Shown here in pieces: positions 12,227 to 28,119 of a DNA stretch of 64,000 bases (position 1 is its first letter; the number at the start of each line of letters is the position of its first letter). Both the position numbers and the translations under genes were made by a program. The notes below the pieces were generated by a model that saw only the letters and a program-made list of their open reading frames with translations, made no database searches and was not told where the DNA came from. This DNA comes from Angiostrongylus vasorum (taxonomy: Eukaryota > Nematoda > Chromadorea > Rhabditida > Metastrongylidae): NCBI GenBank assembly GCA_018806985.1, contig JADANN010000268.1, forward strand, positions 310,001 to 374,000, read 5' to 3'.

Positions 12227-12339
12227 CATCGACCAACAACACCAGCAACAACGACAACGACAACGACAAAGAAGACCTATACCAACCTCGCATCAGCTAA
12301 AGAAGATCAGTTTATAAGATCATATAAATAAAGTAATGG

Positions 12340-15020
12340 TGATGGTTGAATGAATATGCAATCATCAATGTGATGTAAATAATAACTTATTGAAGCCTAA
12401 CGATATCCCATGTCAATGTTCTTACTCTACTGGACGATTCTGGCAGCAGTTTCCCAATCCAGGAGATATAAAGGGATTCGTTTGTCTCGGCTGTAGGATC
12501 AAACAAACGACTATGTGTCTCACCGACGCGCATCTGACTATTACGCTTCACGTGAACTCTAAGGTAGTTTAATGTTTGTGGCAAACCTTTAAAAATGTGA
12601 TTGGTTCCACATCGGCTAGACATTGTCGAACTTCTGTGAAATGAGTACGTTTAAACGAACAGATGAAATTTGACGGTGAAAATACGGCGTCCGCTGACTA
12701 AAAGCGTTTATAGTGTTATAGCGCGTACATGTCCCATATATTGCGATCTAATCAATAACTTACAGTATCTTTACATTGTTCCACATAGCATTTTGTACGC
12801 TGTTCAGCAAGTTTACAATATAATAGGAATGTAGTGTAGTCGAGGACCAATGGATGAAATGGAAAGTCATAGAACGAATTTGCTGACATATTAAAGCTGT
12901 ACTCGAAATCATGTTGGAATTTGGCATTACATCGCTGTAAAGAACATGGAACGATTAGTACTACTAGACAGAAGACAGAAGAACTTAGCTAGTAGAAAGA
13001 AAGCTCTTTATTTTAAAAAAACAACATTTTCGCTAAAATATGAATCGATCGTTTAGCAGCTGAGCTACGAATTTCAGAAAGAACTGCTTGTTGCTGTGAG
13101 CAGGCCGAGTCTATAGCAGGAGATTCAGATTCAGGGTTCCTCCAGCGATTTCGTAGACGATCCGCAACGATGTGCTTTTCGTTCCTACCTTCTTTTCTAG
13201 GTACTTCCTATTCCTATTCACTTATCTACTTCCTTCTCTTTTCGTTTGTGAGGTCATTTATTGAATACTTTCATTTACTTACGTACTTCTTACACCGAGA
13301 AAGCCATCGTCCTTTTTTCGAACTGAAAATTTAAAGTTAAAAATTATTTTCTGATAAAACGTACCATTTCGTTGTGTGCAAGGTAATCTGGTACCGATTG
13401 CTACATCAGAGATTTTTCGATGGAAAACAAACTATTACTAACGGACAATCAGTGAATCGGTAATTGTCCTCTATAAGAGAGCACAGCTGATTGAGGGTAC
13501 TTCATTCCTTCGACGTTCCACTCCAGTGGATTTGCATCGATGTGACTAGAAGGAACCACATCGGAATAAGAAATCACTGAAGTGAACAGCCCATTTTGAA
13601 GAAGAAAAGGACGTCGAGACGATAGTCGAGTAATCTCCAACCTTGTATTAGGTTATCGATGAAGAAAGTAAAACTGTCGTTTGTGTCCGTTAGGCTTCAG
13701 AGCTTCTCAATAGGCTCGGTAGGATTGACGGACAGAAACAGTAACATACTTCCTTATTTTTACCGATTTTGCCAGGAACTGGTCTTTAGATAGCCAATCG
13801 TGTTCTGTCGTGACGTATGTTCAGACATATTAGGGTTTCTTACTGTAAATATTGTACTCTTTCTTAGTTCTAGTGATCTTTACCAAGGATGATTCTCTGA
13901 ATGTGACTACAGCGAAGCTCAGTACACCAGAAAGAATCATCCTTGAGGATCGTCATCAGTTCGAAATACCAACGCCTTTACTTCACAGCCAAATAATCAT
14001 CAGCATCTCCACGATGTCGCCTATCAGATCAGTTTCAGGGCAATCACACTCAGTGAATGATAATTCAAGTTTTCGCGGCTCAAAAAACATCGACTCCGAA
14101 GTTTTTCGTCTTTCTTTTACACTCTAGCAATTCTTATATCCCCTTCAATGTTGACAGCCCGAAAACTTATCCATATTGAATTGAATACTGAGCGACCATA
14201 CAAGACAAAATTTAAGAAAACTCAAACAGCTTGCGCTAACAATCGGACGTTTAAGATTCATATGCGAAATCACCGAATCTGATGAGATCAACCAAAAACC
14301 TATGGTCCTCTGAAAGATCATCTATTATCTGATCCGAAAACAGACGTCTTCCACGTACTTACGTAGTTTCTCTTCTGATCAGAGAGCAGTCTACGAGGAA
14401 AAAACTAATGCAGATGTTTCCACAAGCACGCACAACTATAACCAAAGCCCAATGATGCTTGAAAGCTACTGAGCTTTTTCTCCAACAAATCCACTAGTCC
14501 TACTCCAGTAATTCATCCAAACACAATTCATTTACAATACGTCTCATGGAGACGTGCACAGTGCTAAAATCTCCTGACTATCAATCAACAATGCATTTTT
14601 CAGGTTTTCCATTGTTTCCATGTGTTAAGTGGGACTACGGTACGTCTATTTATATCTACAGCAATTTCGTTCGGGAACGAAATAAACGACGAAGAAACGA
14701 CATAAAAAGTTTGGTACTTATAGGGGACATATCGTACTTAACGAATTCTTTGTCCCTTATATTGATGGATCAAAAACGTCAACTCTCAACTGTGAAGACA
14801 ATAGCATTCACCTGGAAACAATCGGCATCGGTACCGTTCTCTTCGGATATATACATAAAATCGCGTTTTAATCGAAACGGTTCAGCATTCCCTATCATTA
14901 CTATTACTATTAGAAAAGTAGTCATCATAATGAAAGACCGAACAGTCATAATCTGAAATATCTTCGTAAAAGAAAAACTCTGAAAATCTCCACACAGAGA
15001 AATATCTGAACTATCGACAA
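12340..15020. other. Intergenic stretch without a supported gene
   Basis: I see no gene here. Open frames at 12,387-12,623 (minus) and 14,546-14,956 (plus) lack family motifs and convincing splice context. The segment 13,420-13,640 resembles 34,940-35,140, the 3' part of a decayed Penelope-like element, so it is probably another relic. The rest is AT-rich single-copy-looking DNA. Confidence 0.4.
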
Positions 15021-15026
15021 GTCGAG

Positions 15027-15300
15027 CGCGCTTGTGGTGCAGTGGTCGGAGGCGCTCTCCAACACACAAGTATGTTCGACTCCCCATGCCCGTGGCTCAC
15101 AGTCTTCCATCCCTCCGACGTCGGTAAATTGATACCAGACTTGTCTGGGAGGATACCAGCACTGGTTCGATACATCGGTACGCCACCTCAAGTCATTGTA
15201 AAGGCCAGATATGCATTCAATCACCTCTAACGATGTCTAATGAAGTCGAACGCATGGAGCATCCCTCATGGACTGATCAACGAGCTTTATCCTTTATCCT
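15027..15300 (+). mobile_element. tRNA-derived SINE
   Basis: Head with GTGGTGCAGTGGTCGGAGGC (box A-like), then body ACCAGACTTGTCTGGGAGGA and a TTTATCCTTTATCCTTTATT tail. Possible degenerate target-site duplication GACAAGTCGA / GATAAGTCAA. Confidence 0.85.
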
Positions 15301-16115
15301 TTATTGATAAGTCAACTAATGTGTCTCCACCTTCTCTACGAATAAGTTTGCATTTCTGCGCGAAAATCCAACAAACACCGAATTGTCGACAGTCTAGAAC
15401 TTCTCCACTGTAATCGGCAGTTTATGGCGACCCTTCATCAGTTTCAACGATCGACTAACCGCATCCACTTGCTACCGTTGCCAAATGTTGAACAGATAAA
15501 AAGCAGAAGCAAAACACGTTACATCAAATGGGAATTTGTAACCTTCAGATTAAGCTGTCCTTTACGAAGGGATCTTCACATGTGATGGCTTGGACATAGA
15601 GTTCGGTTTATGATGGGAGTGGCGCTGAAGAAATGGTCACAAAGGTAGTGTACACTTAATAAAATACTATGTTACCAGTGGGACCAAAATCAAAGAGCAA
15701 AGTGCAAATTTTTCAAGCAACGTACAACTTCCAGTAATACTGAAGCACTGTATCACCGATACAAATTTAGCCTAGCTCTTGCCCTTAAGCTATAACAATA
15801 TAGTCTCAAGCTGGAAAGTAACCCCACTAACGTAGTATTCACATGTAACAAGTCCATAACACTGTGAAAAAAAAATGATAAAACATTTTAAGAGGCGACG
15901 TTAAAATACATGGGCGGTAGAAATCTGTAGATGCAATCAGTTGGCGTCCGACGCAAATCAATCTAGGCCATGACGAGAACCTCGTAACGAGATACATTCC
16001 GTATGTTTGCGACGTCATCGCACACACCACTTGAAGACGGTGCCCAGGTTTCCGAACCTACTCCCCACCTTTTCCCTGACCAGAAGACGGTCACTTGCAC
16101 ATGGGCTAACTTAGA
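15300..16115. other. Intergenic, nothing recognised
   Basis: No coding signature, RNA gene or repeat of the local families is visible in this AT-rich stretch. Confidence 0.35.
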
Positions 16116-16116
16116 A

Positions 16117-16511
16117 ACTTACTTACTTGATACTTGAACGGCCCGTCATCACTAGTTGTGCGGGTCCCAGCATAATCACCAGTTTTCGGAGATTTGCTGG
16201 TTAAGCCACTGTGGTTCCCTGGAATCCCGAGGACAGCCTGGCCAGCCAAAGTCTACCCCCAGGTCGTCACCACGATAGGGCAGTCGCAACCCTTGTGGAA
16301 CAGAGGGAGATTTACCACCATGCAACTTTGGTACCAAGACGGTGGTGGGTCCTGGTATTGGTTTATTCTTAGGTAGGCTTCCTGATGGAAACGCCGAACT
16401 CCTTCTCAGCCTGGGAGACCCTGCCGGGAGGACCAATCCTCCGCTGTAAATCGCAGTCCGACACCCAGGAGCACCTCCCAGCCACGGTGAGGGGGCTAAA
16501 CCGTTGGGAAG
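16117..16511 (-). repeat. Family B repeat, full length
   Basis: Read on the minus strand this is a complete copy of the roughly 390-bp family: head CAACGGTTTAGCCCCCTCAC, middle with TACCAGGACCC and ACCACAGTGGC, and a tail of ACTTGGATACTTG-type short repeats (CAAGTAAGTAAGT). No open frame is conserved between copies, which points to a non-autonomous element of unknown class. Confidence 0.75.
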
Positions 16512-16689
16512 TATGATACCAAGTATGATTAAAAGAGAAGTCAGTACAGACCTAAGAGGATATAAATGAAACAAATCTTGGCCTACGAGTATATGAACTA
16601 CCCTTCCTTTCGACCGCGTACGTTCCCCGAAAGAGTGAAACTTCGTTCACATTTACGTTATTGCGTAGATTATGAAATTTGTACCTAAG

Positions 16690-16795
16690 AAGGACCTGCG
16701 TGGTGTGGTGGGGAACGCGTTACTCCCCGGAAAGGACAATAGCGCGTTCGTTCCCCACCGGAGAAACCTGCGGAAACTTAAAAACAGCGGACGAA
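16690..16795. mobile_element. Family C MITE, central hairpin fragment
   Basis: Contains the family's central fold-back: GGGGAACGCGTTACTCCCCG, then GGACAATAGCGCGTTCGTTC and CCCACCG. The two parts are partly complementary. Terminal repeats are absent. Confidence 0.55.
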
Positions 16796-17132
16796 ATCAT
16801 CAATCCAAGTCAAGCTGGCCAACTGCTATGTCATCAGCGGTTCATCCACACAACGCGAACCACGATCCACATCAGCTCCATCGTTCCTACTCACATGTCA
16901 GTAAAATACATCCTTCGTCATTAGTTTGCGTAGTCATCACTGCTTCTATTCTAAGCTTTTTTAAAACTGCACTTCAACGAAAAGCTTGTAAAATGATTTA
17001 GCAATATAACAGATAAGCATAAAGCACGTCAAATAATCCAAAAACCATAATTAACAAAACATTTACGTGACTGTGCAGCATGATAGTTGCAAAAGAACAT
17101 AATGAGATGCACAATAATCTGTGTTTCGTGTT

Positions 17133-20799
<3,667 letters not shown>

Positions 20800-21120
20800 T
20801 CAGACGAATTGAATGAACACTAGAGACCAATCGCTACACGTACGCAACGCGACACGAGATTGGCGCCATCTCAGCACCACTCACACGCGGGCAACGTCCG
20901 CCGCTGGGCGGAGTCAACGAATCAGCAGCTCGTGCAGATCTCGCCCCACCCCTGCTTCGAGAAACGCGGCAAATTCAAACGCGTTCCGACGTGGGGCGCG
21001 TTTGCAGCACTCTGCAAGTGCCGGCTGATTTTCGCGCCAGCAGTCCGTGACTTCGGCGTCGGCTGAGTCATCGTGCGCGTACATAATGACGTCACTGTTT
21101 CGCAACGATTGCACTTCCCC
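20800..21120 (-). promoter_or_regulatory. Putative beta-tubulin promoter, GC-rich with CRE
   Basis: The stretch just upstream of the tubulin 5' end is much richer in G+C than its surroundings. It carries a perfect palindromic TGACGTCA (21,087-21,094), the CREB/ATF site, and TGAGTCA (21,064-21,070), an AP-1-type site. Promoter function is inferred from position and these two motifs only. Open frames across it look like by-products of its base composition. Confidence 0.4.
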
Positions 21121-21129
21121 GGGCTATTC

Positions 21130-22090
21130 ATGGTTTCAGCATACTGGATCGATAAGGAGGGTTCTGTGGAAATGGTCGCGTTAGCAGCAAGTATTGGTCG
21201 GTGGATTTTTGATGAAATGCGATGGATGCATTTATTTCAGTCATGGTCAGAATAATGGCATTTTTTCCTTGGCAGATAAAGAGACGTTTGCACCGTTTCT
21301 TTATAAACATAAATCCACAACACATCCGGAATGATGTGATCGAAAGGGACTGTGTGGCAAAGAAATCTACTCCAGAGTAAACGGGATCTGGAAGACCATA
21401 GTGTTTGTTGAAGCCGAGATATCAATATCTGGTTGTAAATGGACTTATAGGTCTTCCAAAAATCAATGAGGTGACGACAATAAGTGGAGTAGCCAATGGA
21501 GTTCATCGCTTAGATGGAAAGCGAACCAGTTAACTTAACGACTATTAAATTCAAACAACTGAAGACGGTCTTCCAGACAAGCATCTGTACCGCAGAACCG
21601 AGGCTCGGGATCACAGAAAGGAATGACGGATGATGAAAAGGCATAAATAGAAAAAAACGAAGTCAGAATGGTCCGTAAGATGGATGGTACGGGGAACAGC
21701 AAGACGAATAACACTTGTACACCTGCTCGGTGTGTCTTCACCAATTCTGAAAAATCGTAAGTACCGCGGCACAGCATCCTTTTGACTCAAGGCCGCTCTA
21801 AGGAGTATCCAGGTCGTCACAATTTTCTAGCTACTAACAAGAACATAAGCTGTAAACCACAAAAATAAATCGCACGCACCATGTTTCAATTCTCTGGAAG
21901 AAGCGAGTATCCTTGAAAACCAGGCAAGCCAAAAAAAGAGAAGAGAAACAAGTAATGTTGACTAACGCATAGCGTAACAACCACTGAAGTGTGTCGACAG
22001 TAATGTGTGTATTGAGCAAATATAGAATGTAATAGAATGCCATAGTTTTCCCCCAACACATTGCAACAGTTTCATAAAGCTACCACAATT
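21130..22090. other. Intergenic, nothing recognised
   Basis: Open frames on the minus strand (for example 21,535-21,777) have no family motif and no paired splice sites. I see no RNA gene or repeat of the local families. Confidence 0.35.
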
Positions 22091-22094
22091 CAAT

Positions 22095-22345
22095 ACAAGA
22101 GCCCGCAATACACAAGGGATCGATCCCCGCGACCATGGCCCAAAAAGCCTTCCATCCCTCCGAGATCGGCAAATTAGTACCAGACTTGTCTGGGAGGATA
22201 GCAGCAGTGGCTCGATACAGCGGTAGGTCACCACGAGTCACTGCGAAGGCCAGATATGCATTCAATCACCTCCAACGATGCTCAATGAAATCCAATGCAT
22301 GGCGCATCGCTCAGGGATAGATCAACGCCAAGACCTTTATCCTTT
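22095..22345 (+). mobile_element. tRNA-derived SINE, 5' truncated
   Basis: Begins within the head (CAATACACAAGGGATCGATC), lacks box A, and continues through the body to TTTATCCTTTTTATTTTATC. The truncation is at the 5' end, as expected for target-primed insertion. Confidence 0.8.
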
Positions 22346-22984
22346 TTATTTTATCCTTTTACCACAATTTAGTGATTAACAGTTACTCTTCGTGAGCTAA
22401 ACTTACCGAGTTTGCGTAAATATGAACCCACATGACCTCCATCTATGGTGATCTATGTATGCTGAATTAGACGCAGATCCTTCAATTTTGATAGCGAAAC
22501 TGTTCTTCTAAAACATTAACTGCTAACTAGTGGGAAGCGATGCAAGCCTGATTCAGCAGTCATCACAAAAACCCACAGCACCTTGCCTCCGACACCAACT
22601 GACAACATCGTACGGCTGACAGAACTGTATCTCCCGATTCTCCCCAATTACTATTGATTGATATGGCAACTACTGGTTGCTCTTCTACCACTAAATCTAT
22701 TGCTAAAATTATCCAAGTGATTGCTGTTATCGGCAAAAGCCCAACCAAATCCACAACGCTTGTCAGGTGTAGATATTTATAGTTTGCTATACATTCAGTT
22801 GGCAAAACAATTCCATAGTGACATATATGATCCCTCATTTATAGGCTAGTGTTCTGGAAAAACAGTCGTCTTTATGTTCTTTCACTCTGTATGCTGTACG
22901 CGAACACTTCTATACTTTGCTTGTCTTGTAACACCCATTCACGTAAGTAATCATTTTGTCTGGGGGTTTTCACATACGAAATGA

Positions 22985-23465
22985 TGTTCTTTCATCATCT
23001 CTCTTCATTGACGTTTTCAGCGTCGGTACGAGGATAAAACGATGAAGTTCTCGGCGTTGATCAATCCGTGTGATGCGCAATGCATTCGACTTCACTAAGT
23101 ATCGTTGGAGGAGACTGAATGCATATATGGCTCTTACAACTCACGATGGCCTACCGAGGTATCGAGCAAGTGCTGCTATCCTCCCAGACAAGTCTGCTAC
23201 CAATTTTCCGACTCCGGAGGGATAGAGGGCTTGGTGGGCCATGTGCGCAGCGATCGACTTCACGTGTGTGTCGCAGTGGCGCCTCCAACAATTGCGCCAC
23301 ACGCGCCCTTCAGCGTCGGTCCAGAGTGGTAATTCCTGGAATTCCAAGGTAGCCGCCGTTACCACTTCCGATTCCTGTGGATGTGAAGTGATTCCTGTAC
23401 GGGCAGAGAAGCCTACGATGGATGACAAGGCAATCGAGGACGACGTAGAATAGTGGTCTTTAGAC
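22985..23465 (-). repeat. Repeat F, interrupted by a SINE
   Basis: On the minus strand, 23,465-23,309 (CTTCACATCCACAGGAATCG and onward) plus 23,027-22,985 (CTGAAAACGTCAATGAAGAG) together match the uninterrupted copy at 28,690-28,905. The SINE at 23,028-23,308 splits it. The nature of repeat F is unknown; a SWNS..AAV.TS peptide is shared by both copies in one frame but is broken by stops. Confidence 0.65.
23028..23308 (-). mobile_element. tRNA-derived SINE, full, with 12-bp target-site duplication
   Basis: The complete SINE is flanked by exact 12-bp copies of TTCAGCGTCGGT at 23,016-23,027 and 23,309-23,320. The head begins GGGCGCGTGTGGCGC on the minus strand and the tail ends in TTTTATCCTCG. 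Confidence 0.92.
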
Positions 23466-23469
23466 AAGC

Positions 23470-24215
23470 ATGCTTTAAAAACACGGAAAAAAAAGCTAGT
23501 AGTCAATCCATTACGAACGCCGGATATCGGCAACATATAAGATCTCGAATAACGGAACATCTGTGGTCTATTCGATCATCGCTTCCTACCTTCGTTCGCG
23601 TTTCCACACATCTCTTAGCAAAAGAAAGAAATGTACAAGGACGTGGAAGATTAACAAATTCCAGCCACTTGATGATAATGGTGGACGTGCATGCATCGGC
23701 GAAACGGACGAGTTCGCTGACGTTCGTTCGTGTTGACTGCGATGGTACGACAAACCGTGTCAAAGAATAATGGAGTAATTACAGTAACTATCGATTGCAC
23801 TGGTTGGTGTAAACATGTTTATGTGAGTATAAATGGGTGTAACACATTTAACACTTCCCAATTTAACTCCTCGTTTTACTTCTTAGAGATAAATCCACCT
23901 CTTTGTGCCGAGACAATGATCACCTAGTGTCGGACCATGAAACTTCGCAGATTTATCCCACTACCTAGCATCGCACCACTGGTAGAATCATCAAAAAACG
24001 GACATTCAGATTTGCATTCAGAAATCCAGGCCACAGTAAACCAGTTTCAAGAATCACATCATCCCTGAAAGAAATCTTGTAGCATAGTGGAAAACATCCC
24101 TATGACCAAAGATCGGTGGCCATGATCTGGGAAAACCAGCAAAGTGGAAAGTTGTGTTGGCTCACCCACGATTCGGCATGATGACTAGCTATCCAGATAA
24201 CATCTCCTGATGCGT
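23470..24215. other. Intergenic, nothing recognised
   Basis: An open frame of 105 codons at 23,453-23,770 overlaps repeat F and shows no family signature. The rest is AT-rich without visible features. Confidence 0.3.
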
Positions 24216-24219
24216 GGTA

Positions 24220-24512
24220 GTTAAAAGGATAAAAGATGAAGCTTTCGGCATTGATCAATCCCTGAGGGATGGGCCATGCATTCGACTTCATTAAGTATCA
24301 TTTGGAGGTGATTGAATGCTTATCTGGCCTTTACAATGACTCGCGGTGGCTATCGATGTATCGAACCAGTGCTGCTATCCTCCCAGACAAGTCTGGTACC
24401 AACCTGCTCACTCCGAAGGGATGGAAGGCTTGGTGGACGACCATGGGCGTGGGGATCGATTTCACGTGTGTGTTGCAGGGCGCCTACGATCACCGCGCCA
24501 CACGCGCCCTAT
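24220..24512 (-). mobile_element. tRNA-derived SINE, full
   Basis: Minus strand: head GGGCGCGTGTGGCGCGGTGA, body with AGACTTGTCTGGGAGGATAG, tail ATCTTTTATCCTTTT. Few differences from the family consensus. Confidence 0.9.
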
Positions 24513-24514
24513 GA

Positions 24515-25660
24515 ATGGCAGTTGGGAAGGGGAATTTTGAGACATATAAAAAAAAAAACCATATTCGTTTGGCATGAAGAACTCCCAAATCCAAGAGAAA
24601 AGAAGAATATAAATGTTTACGAAAAGAATTTACAAGAGCCTTGCTAGGGATCGGAGCCGACCAACAAGCTTGACGAGTTTTGAGAAGTGATCTTTGCAGG
24701 TCCACAATTAACCCTAAACACTGACTTTCTGCACAAAATTAAGATAAAATCTAGAGCTCTGCAGCACATTACGCCCTCTCTGGATAGAACTAATGAAGGG
24801 ATCAATAAAAAGCCATAGTTTTTTTCTTCAATTGAGAACAATTCCACCTGTATACGATTATGGAACAATTGAGAGTAGTTCATAGTATGGACCTGAATAC
24901 AAAAAAAAACAATATGATAAACAAATATAAAAGAAAGGAAAACAGGGAGTGGACGCTAACAGAGCACAAGACGGAGTGATCCCTTAGCACGACAGATAGG
25001 CACGCCGACTCCAATCCGTGTTTTCCCGCGCGTTACACAAATTCGGTGCTGATGAAATCAGAGCGCGAAAAGTTCCGCGTTAACTTCACAGCATTCAGAA
25101 ACTCATATGAGCTATATGGTTTGCAGACCTGAGATATCTTATTCAAGAGTACAGCAGAAGGAATTGTTATGGTGAAATTCGATAACATCTTCCGGACGGT
25201 CGCCGCCGTGCGGAAGAGGAAGTGTCGAGGTCGAATGAGCGGCGGCGTGACAGACAGATGGTGACCTCGGATAAACTGCGTGATTTGACCGTGATCTTTT
25301 TCTACTGCGTACGTCTACGAGCAGGAACCCATCGTTACCAAGAAAAAAACGAACGTCGAAGCGTGTCATATATTTATGAACGTGTGGTTTTCATACGATC
25401 ATCCAAAAACTAGTCATGCGAGGTCGAGAGAAGCCCATCCGTCAAAGGAGTTTCGCAACGCGAAGAAAAAAAGGGCACTATTCCCCATGGATATTCAAAA
25501 TTGAGCAATTAGGTCTGCTCAGTGATTAAAGTGCAGCAATTTATGAATCGCTCTGAGGAAAACTGGTTCGAAATTCTTCTTCCAACTACATCGAAAAATC
25601 CAACCACAGCTAGATTCAGCTTGATGAATACACAAAGAAGGGGTTCTAGGTTGCGATGAA
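24515..25660. other. Intergenic, nothing recognised
   Basis: Includes a moderately GC-rich patch at 25,190-25,260 (GTCGCCGCCGTGCGG) but no coding or RNA signature that I can support. Confidence 0.3.
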
Positions 25661-25664
25661 AGGA

Positions 25665-25865
25665 TGAGGAATAAAGCTCTCGACGTTGATCAATCCTTGA
25701 GGGATGCACCATGCACTCGAACCAATGCTGCTATCCTCCCAGACAAGTCTGACACCAATTTGTCGACACCGAAGGGATGGAAGGCTTGGTGGGCCTGGGG
25801 CGCGGAGACCGATCCCATGCCTATTGCAGAGCGCCTGTGTCCGCTGCGCCACATGCGTGCCCTAG
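25665..25865 (-). mobile_element. tRNA-derived SINE with internal deletion
   Basis: Both the tail (AAGCTCTCGACGTTGATCAA) and the head are present. About 80 bases of the body between the CATGCA box and the CTGCTATCCTCCCAGAC segment are missing. Confidence 0.8.
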
Positions 25866-25869
25866 GTTA

Positions 25870-26605
25870 AGACAGTTACTAAATTAATCCGCTCTTATTC
25901 TAATTTACGGTATAGAAGAGATCATAAGTGAAGCACAGCTTCGGGCTAATCTAAAGGACAAATCCACTTGTAGGTTAGCGCCAGGTTGATTCTACAGGGA
26001 TTTCATGAATACTTAGTCCTATTCTATACTTCTTACACCTGTCGTGACTGTTCCACCTACTACTTCTGAGGAAAATTTTTGACTAAAAAATGGGTATTAC
26101 CTAGTTCAACCCACGATTCCAAGTTATTAACGAGCAGTAAAATAGTTCCGTAGGGATTTTAAGACTCGATTTCTGCTATACACTTTCTATACTTGTTGAT
26201 CTTATCGTAATTGCTATTCTTTTTCTTTAGATCTGCTAGAAAGTGTGTTTCTAATTAAACCAAAGGCGTCCATACTTTTTTCAAGCCATATGCACTCGTC
26301 CTTCAGAATCGGAGTTTATTGCTGTGCTACGCAATTACGGATCTGCAAGAGTGAGCATATTGGCGTCCAGAAAATGATTTTATAGGATTTTTTTTCTCCC
26401 ATTTCAAAGTTCACTTTAATATGACAAGACTGGGACACTGGACGAGGGAACACTAATTTAGTTTCTCACCATCCATTTATGGTCCACTTCCCCCATTATG
26501 GTGTCCATACATTACTGAGTATCAAACTGCAATGCAAAACGAGAATTTCACCATTCAGCACGGTCACCCAAGATAAAAAAGCATTTTGACGTTTCTATCA
26601 AAAGC
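25870..26605. other. Intergenic, nothing recognised
   Basis: AT-rich sequence without conserved frames, RNA genes or local repeats. Confidence 0.3.
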
Positions 26606-26608
26606 CCC

Positions 26609-26985
26609 CCTCACCACGCTTTACCGCCTCATCGTGGCTGGGAAGTGTGCCTGGGTGTCTGGCTGCGATGTATATCGGGGGATTCATCCACTGGTAGGCC
26701 CCCAAGCTGAGGAGTCTGGCGTTTCAATCAGGAAGTCCAGCTAATAGTAAACCAATACCAGCATTCCCCACCGTCCTGGTATCAAACTAGTCGTATGGTG
26801 GCAAATCTCCCTCTGATCCGGAAGGCTGGCGACTGCCTGTGGTGGTGACGAGCTCGGGCAGACTTTTGCTAGGCTGACCTCGGGACTCCAGTGAACCACA
26901 ATGGCTAAATCAGCAAAACTCCGAAAAATGGAAGTTGTGCTGGGGGCCAGCACAACCAATGAAAACGTGCCATCCAAGAATCAAA
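26609..26985 (+). repeat. Family B repeat, full length
   Basis: Contains CTTTACCGCCTCATCGTGGC, TCCTGGTATCAAACTAGTCG, GGAACC-type and CACAATGGCTAAAT blocks in family order, ending near CCATCCAAG. The usual AAGT tail is replaced. Confidence 0.75.
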
Positions 26986-27571
26986 AAAGCCGAGATAAAA
27001 GCAAACTAGTTCCGAGAATCATTGCTGTCCAGGAAGGGATACTAGTGCCAGGCACAACACCACCTTCCAATCCATATAGGCGTGCAACTATCAGTACTAC
27101 GATAACCTTGGAACATCTTTGAACGATTATCTAGGAAAAACAGGAGAATGAAGTCATTGTCGGTCAGCAAAATACCAACCAGATGAAAAATGTTCTCCGG
27201 CTTGAAAGACTCTTTCTATAGAAAAAAACCATTCCGAAGAAGCCGATGTTCCTTCAAGTAAACCTTGCTTCGAAAAATTTCCTTGTTTCTTGCTATAGTG
27301 GCTTTGATAACCGCTGCTACGTTGAGCTTCAAGACAGGAGAAATGTAGTTTAATGGGGGAAACCAACAAATTAACAACCCGTTTGAACCGATTTACGATA
27401 ATTTCGAAATAGGATGAAAAAAACCTACGGGTCAGTTTGACGATAACCGTGAAGAGAAACGAAAAAGAAAAATTCCGGTCAAAAATTACTTCACGATTTG
27501 ACCTAGTATTTGTCATCAGTTTTGAGCCTAGTTATTTTCTTTAACTGATAGAACTACCAGTAGAACAATAC

Positions 27572-27806
27572 GACGATCCACCACCATCCTGGTATGAAAC
27601 CAATCGCATGGTGGTAAATCTCCCTCTGATCCACAAAGGCAGCGGTGACTTGTGGTGGTGACGATCTGGAGCAGATTTCGGCTAGGGTGACCTCAGCACT
27701 CGAGGGAACCACAATGGCTACACCAGAAAAACTCCGAAACAATGGAAATTGTGCTGAGGGCCGCACAACCATTGAAGACGGACCATCCAAGTAAGTAAGC
27801 AAGTAA
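27572..27806 (+). repeat. Family B repeat, 5' truncated
   Basis: The 3' 60% of family B: CATCCTGGTATGAAACC through CAACCATTGAAGACGG and a CCAAGTAAGTAAGCAAGT tail. It follows the copy at 26,609 by 600 bases in the same orientation. Confidence 0.75.
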
Positions 27807-28119
27807 CTGATAAATAACGGACAGAATTTCTTTCAACTGTTTCTCATAGTTACTATTGTACAAGCTTAGAGGTTGGCTTTAGAACGCGTCTTCAGAATAC
27901 AGAAAAGAAAAATGTCTACCTATTTTACATATTCGGAATTTCTTCCTATGCTTGATAACAAGGAGGCGTTAGGAGTACAACCATCAATAGTGCTGGTTGC
28001 TGGAGACAATTGACGACTGAATCCATTGGTTGAAAGCCTATGCCACTCCAACTAGGGCTCAGCCAACCGACGACGACAGCTGACTTATATGAAGATGAGC
28101 GACAACCTAGTTGTGCATC

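Larger units (their letters stand above)
11330..12335. mobile_element. Penelope-like element, short fold-back copy
   Basis: The left arm (about 11,335-11,725) is in minus orientation and the right arm (about 11,985-12,335) is its inverted copy. Between them, 11,734-11,961 on the plus strand keeps the C-terminal end of the GIY-YIG region: ETGRPLCVRIEEYL, TPLGTHRAQKH, DDFEVTV and EAFWINFK. The reverse transcriptase is missing. The outer part of each arm has the family terminal sequence (CCGAGGTT, then TATAGAAAGTC in the left arm read on the minus strand). Ribozyme-like modules lie in both arms. The structure is a solo hairpin-like derivative of the larger element at 42,561-45,650. Confidence 0.75.

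Noticed and set aside
14546..14956. 136-codon open frame on the plus strand
   Set aside because: Low-complexity composition, no recognisable motif, and no splice-site or poly(A) support; likely chance in AT-rich DNA.
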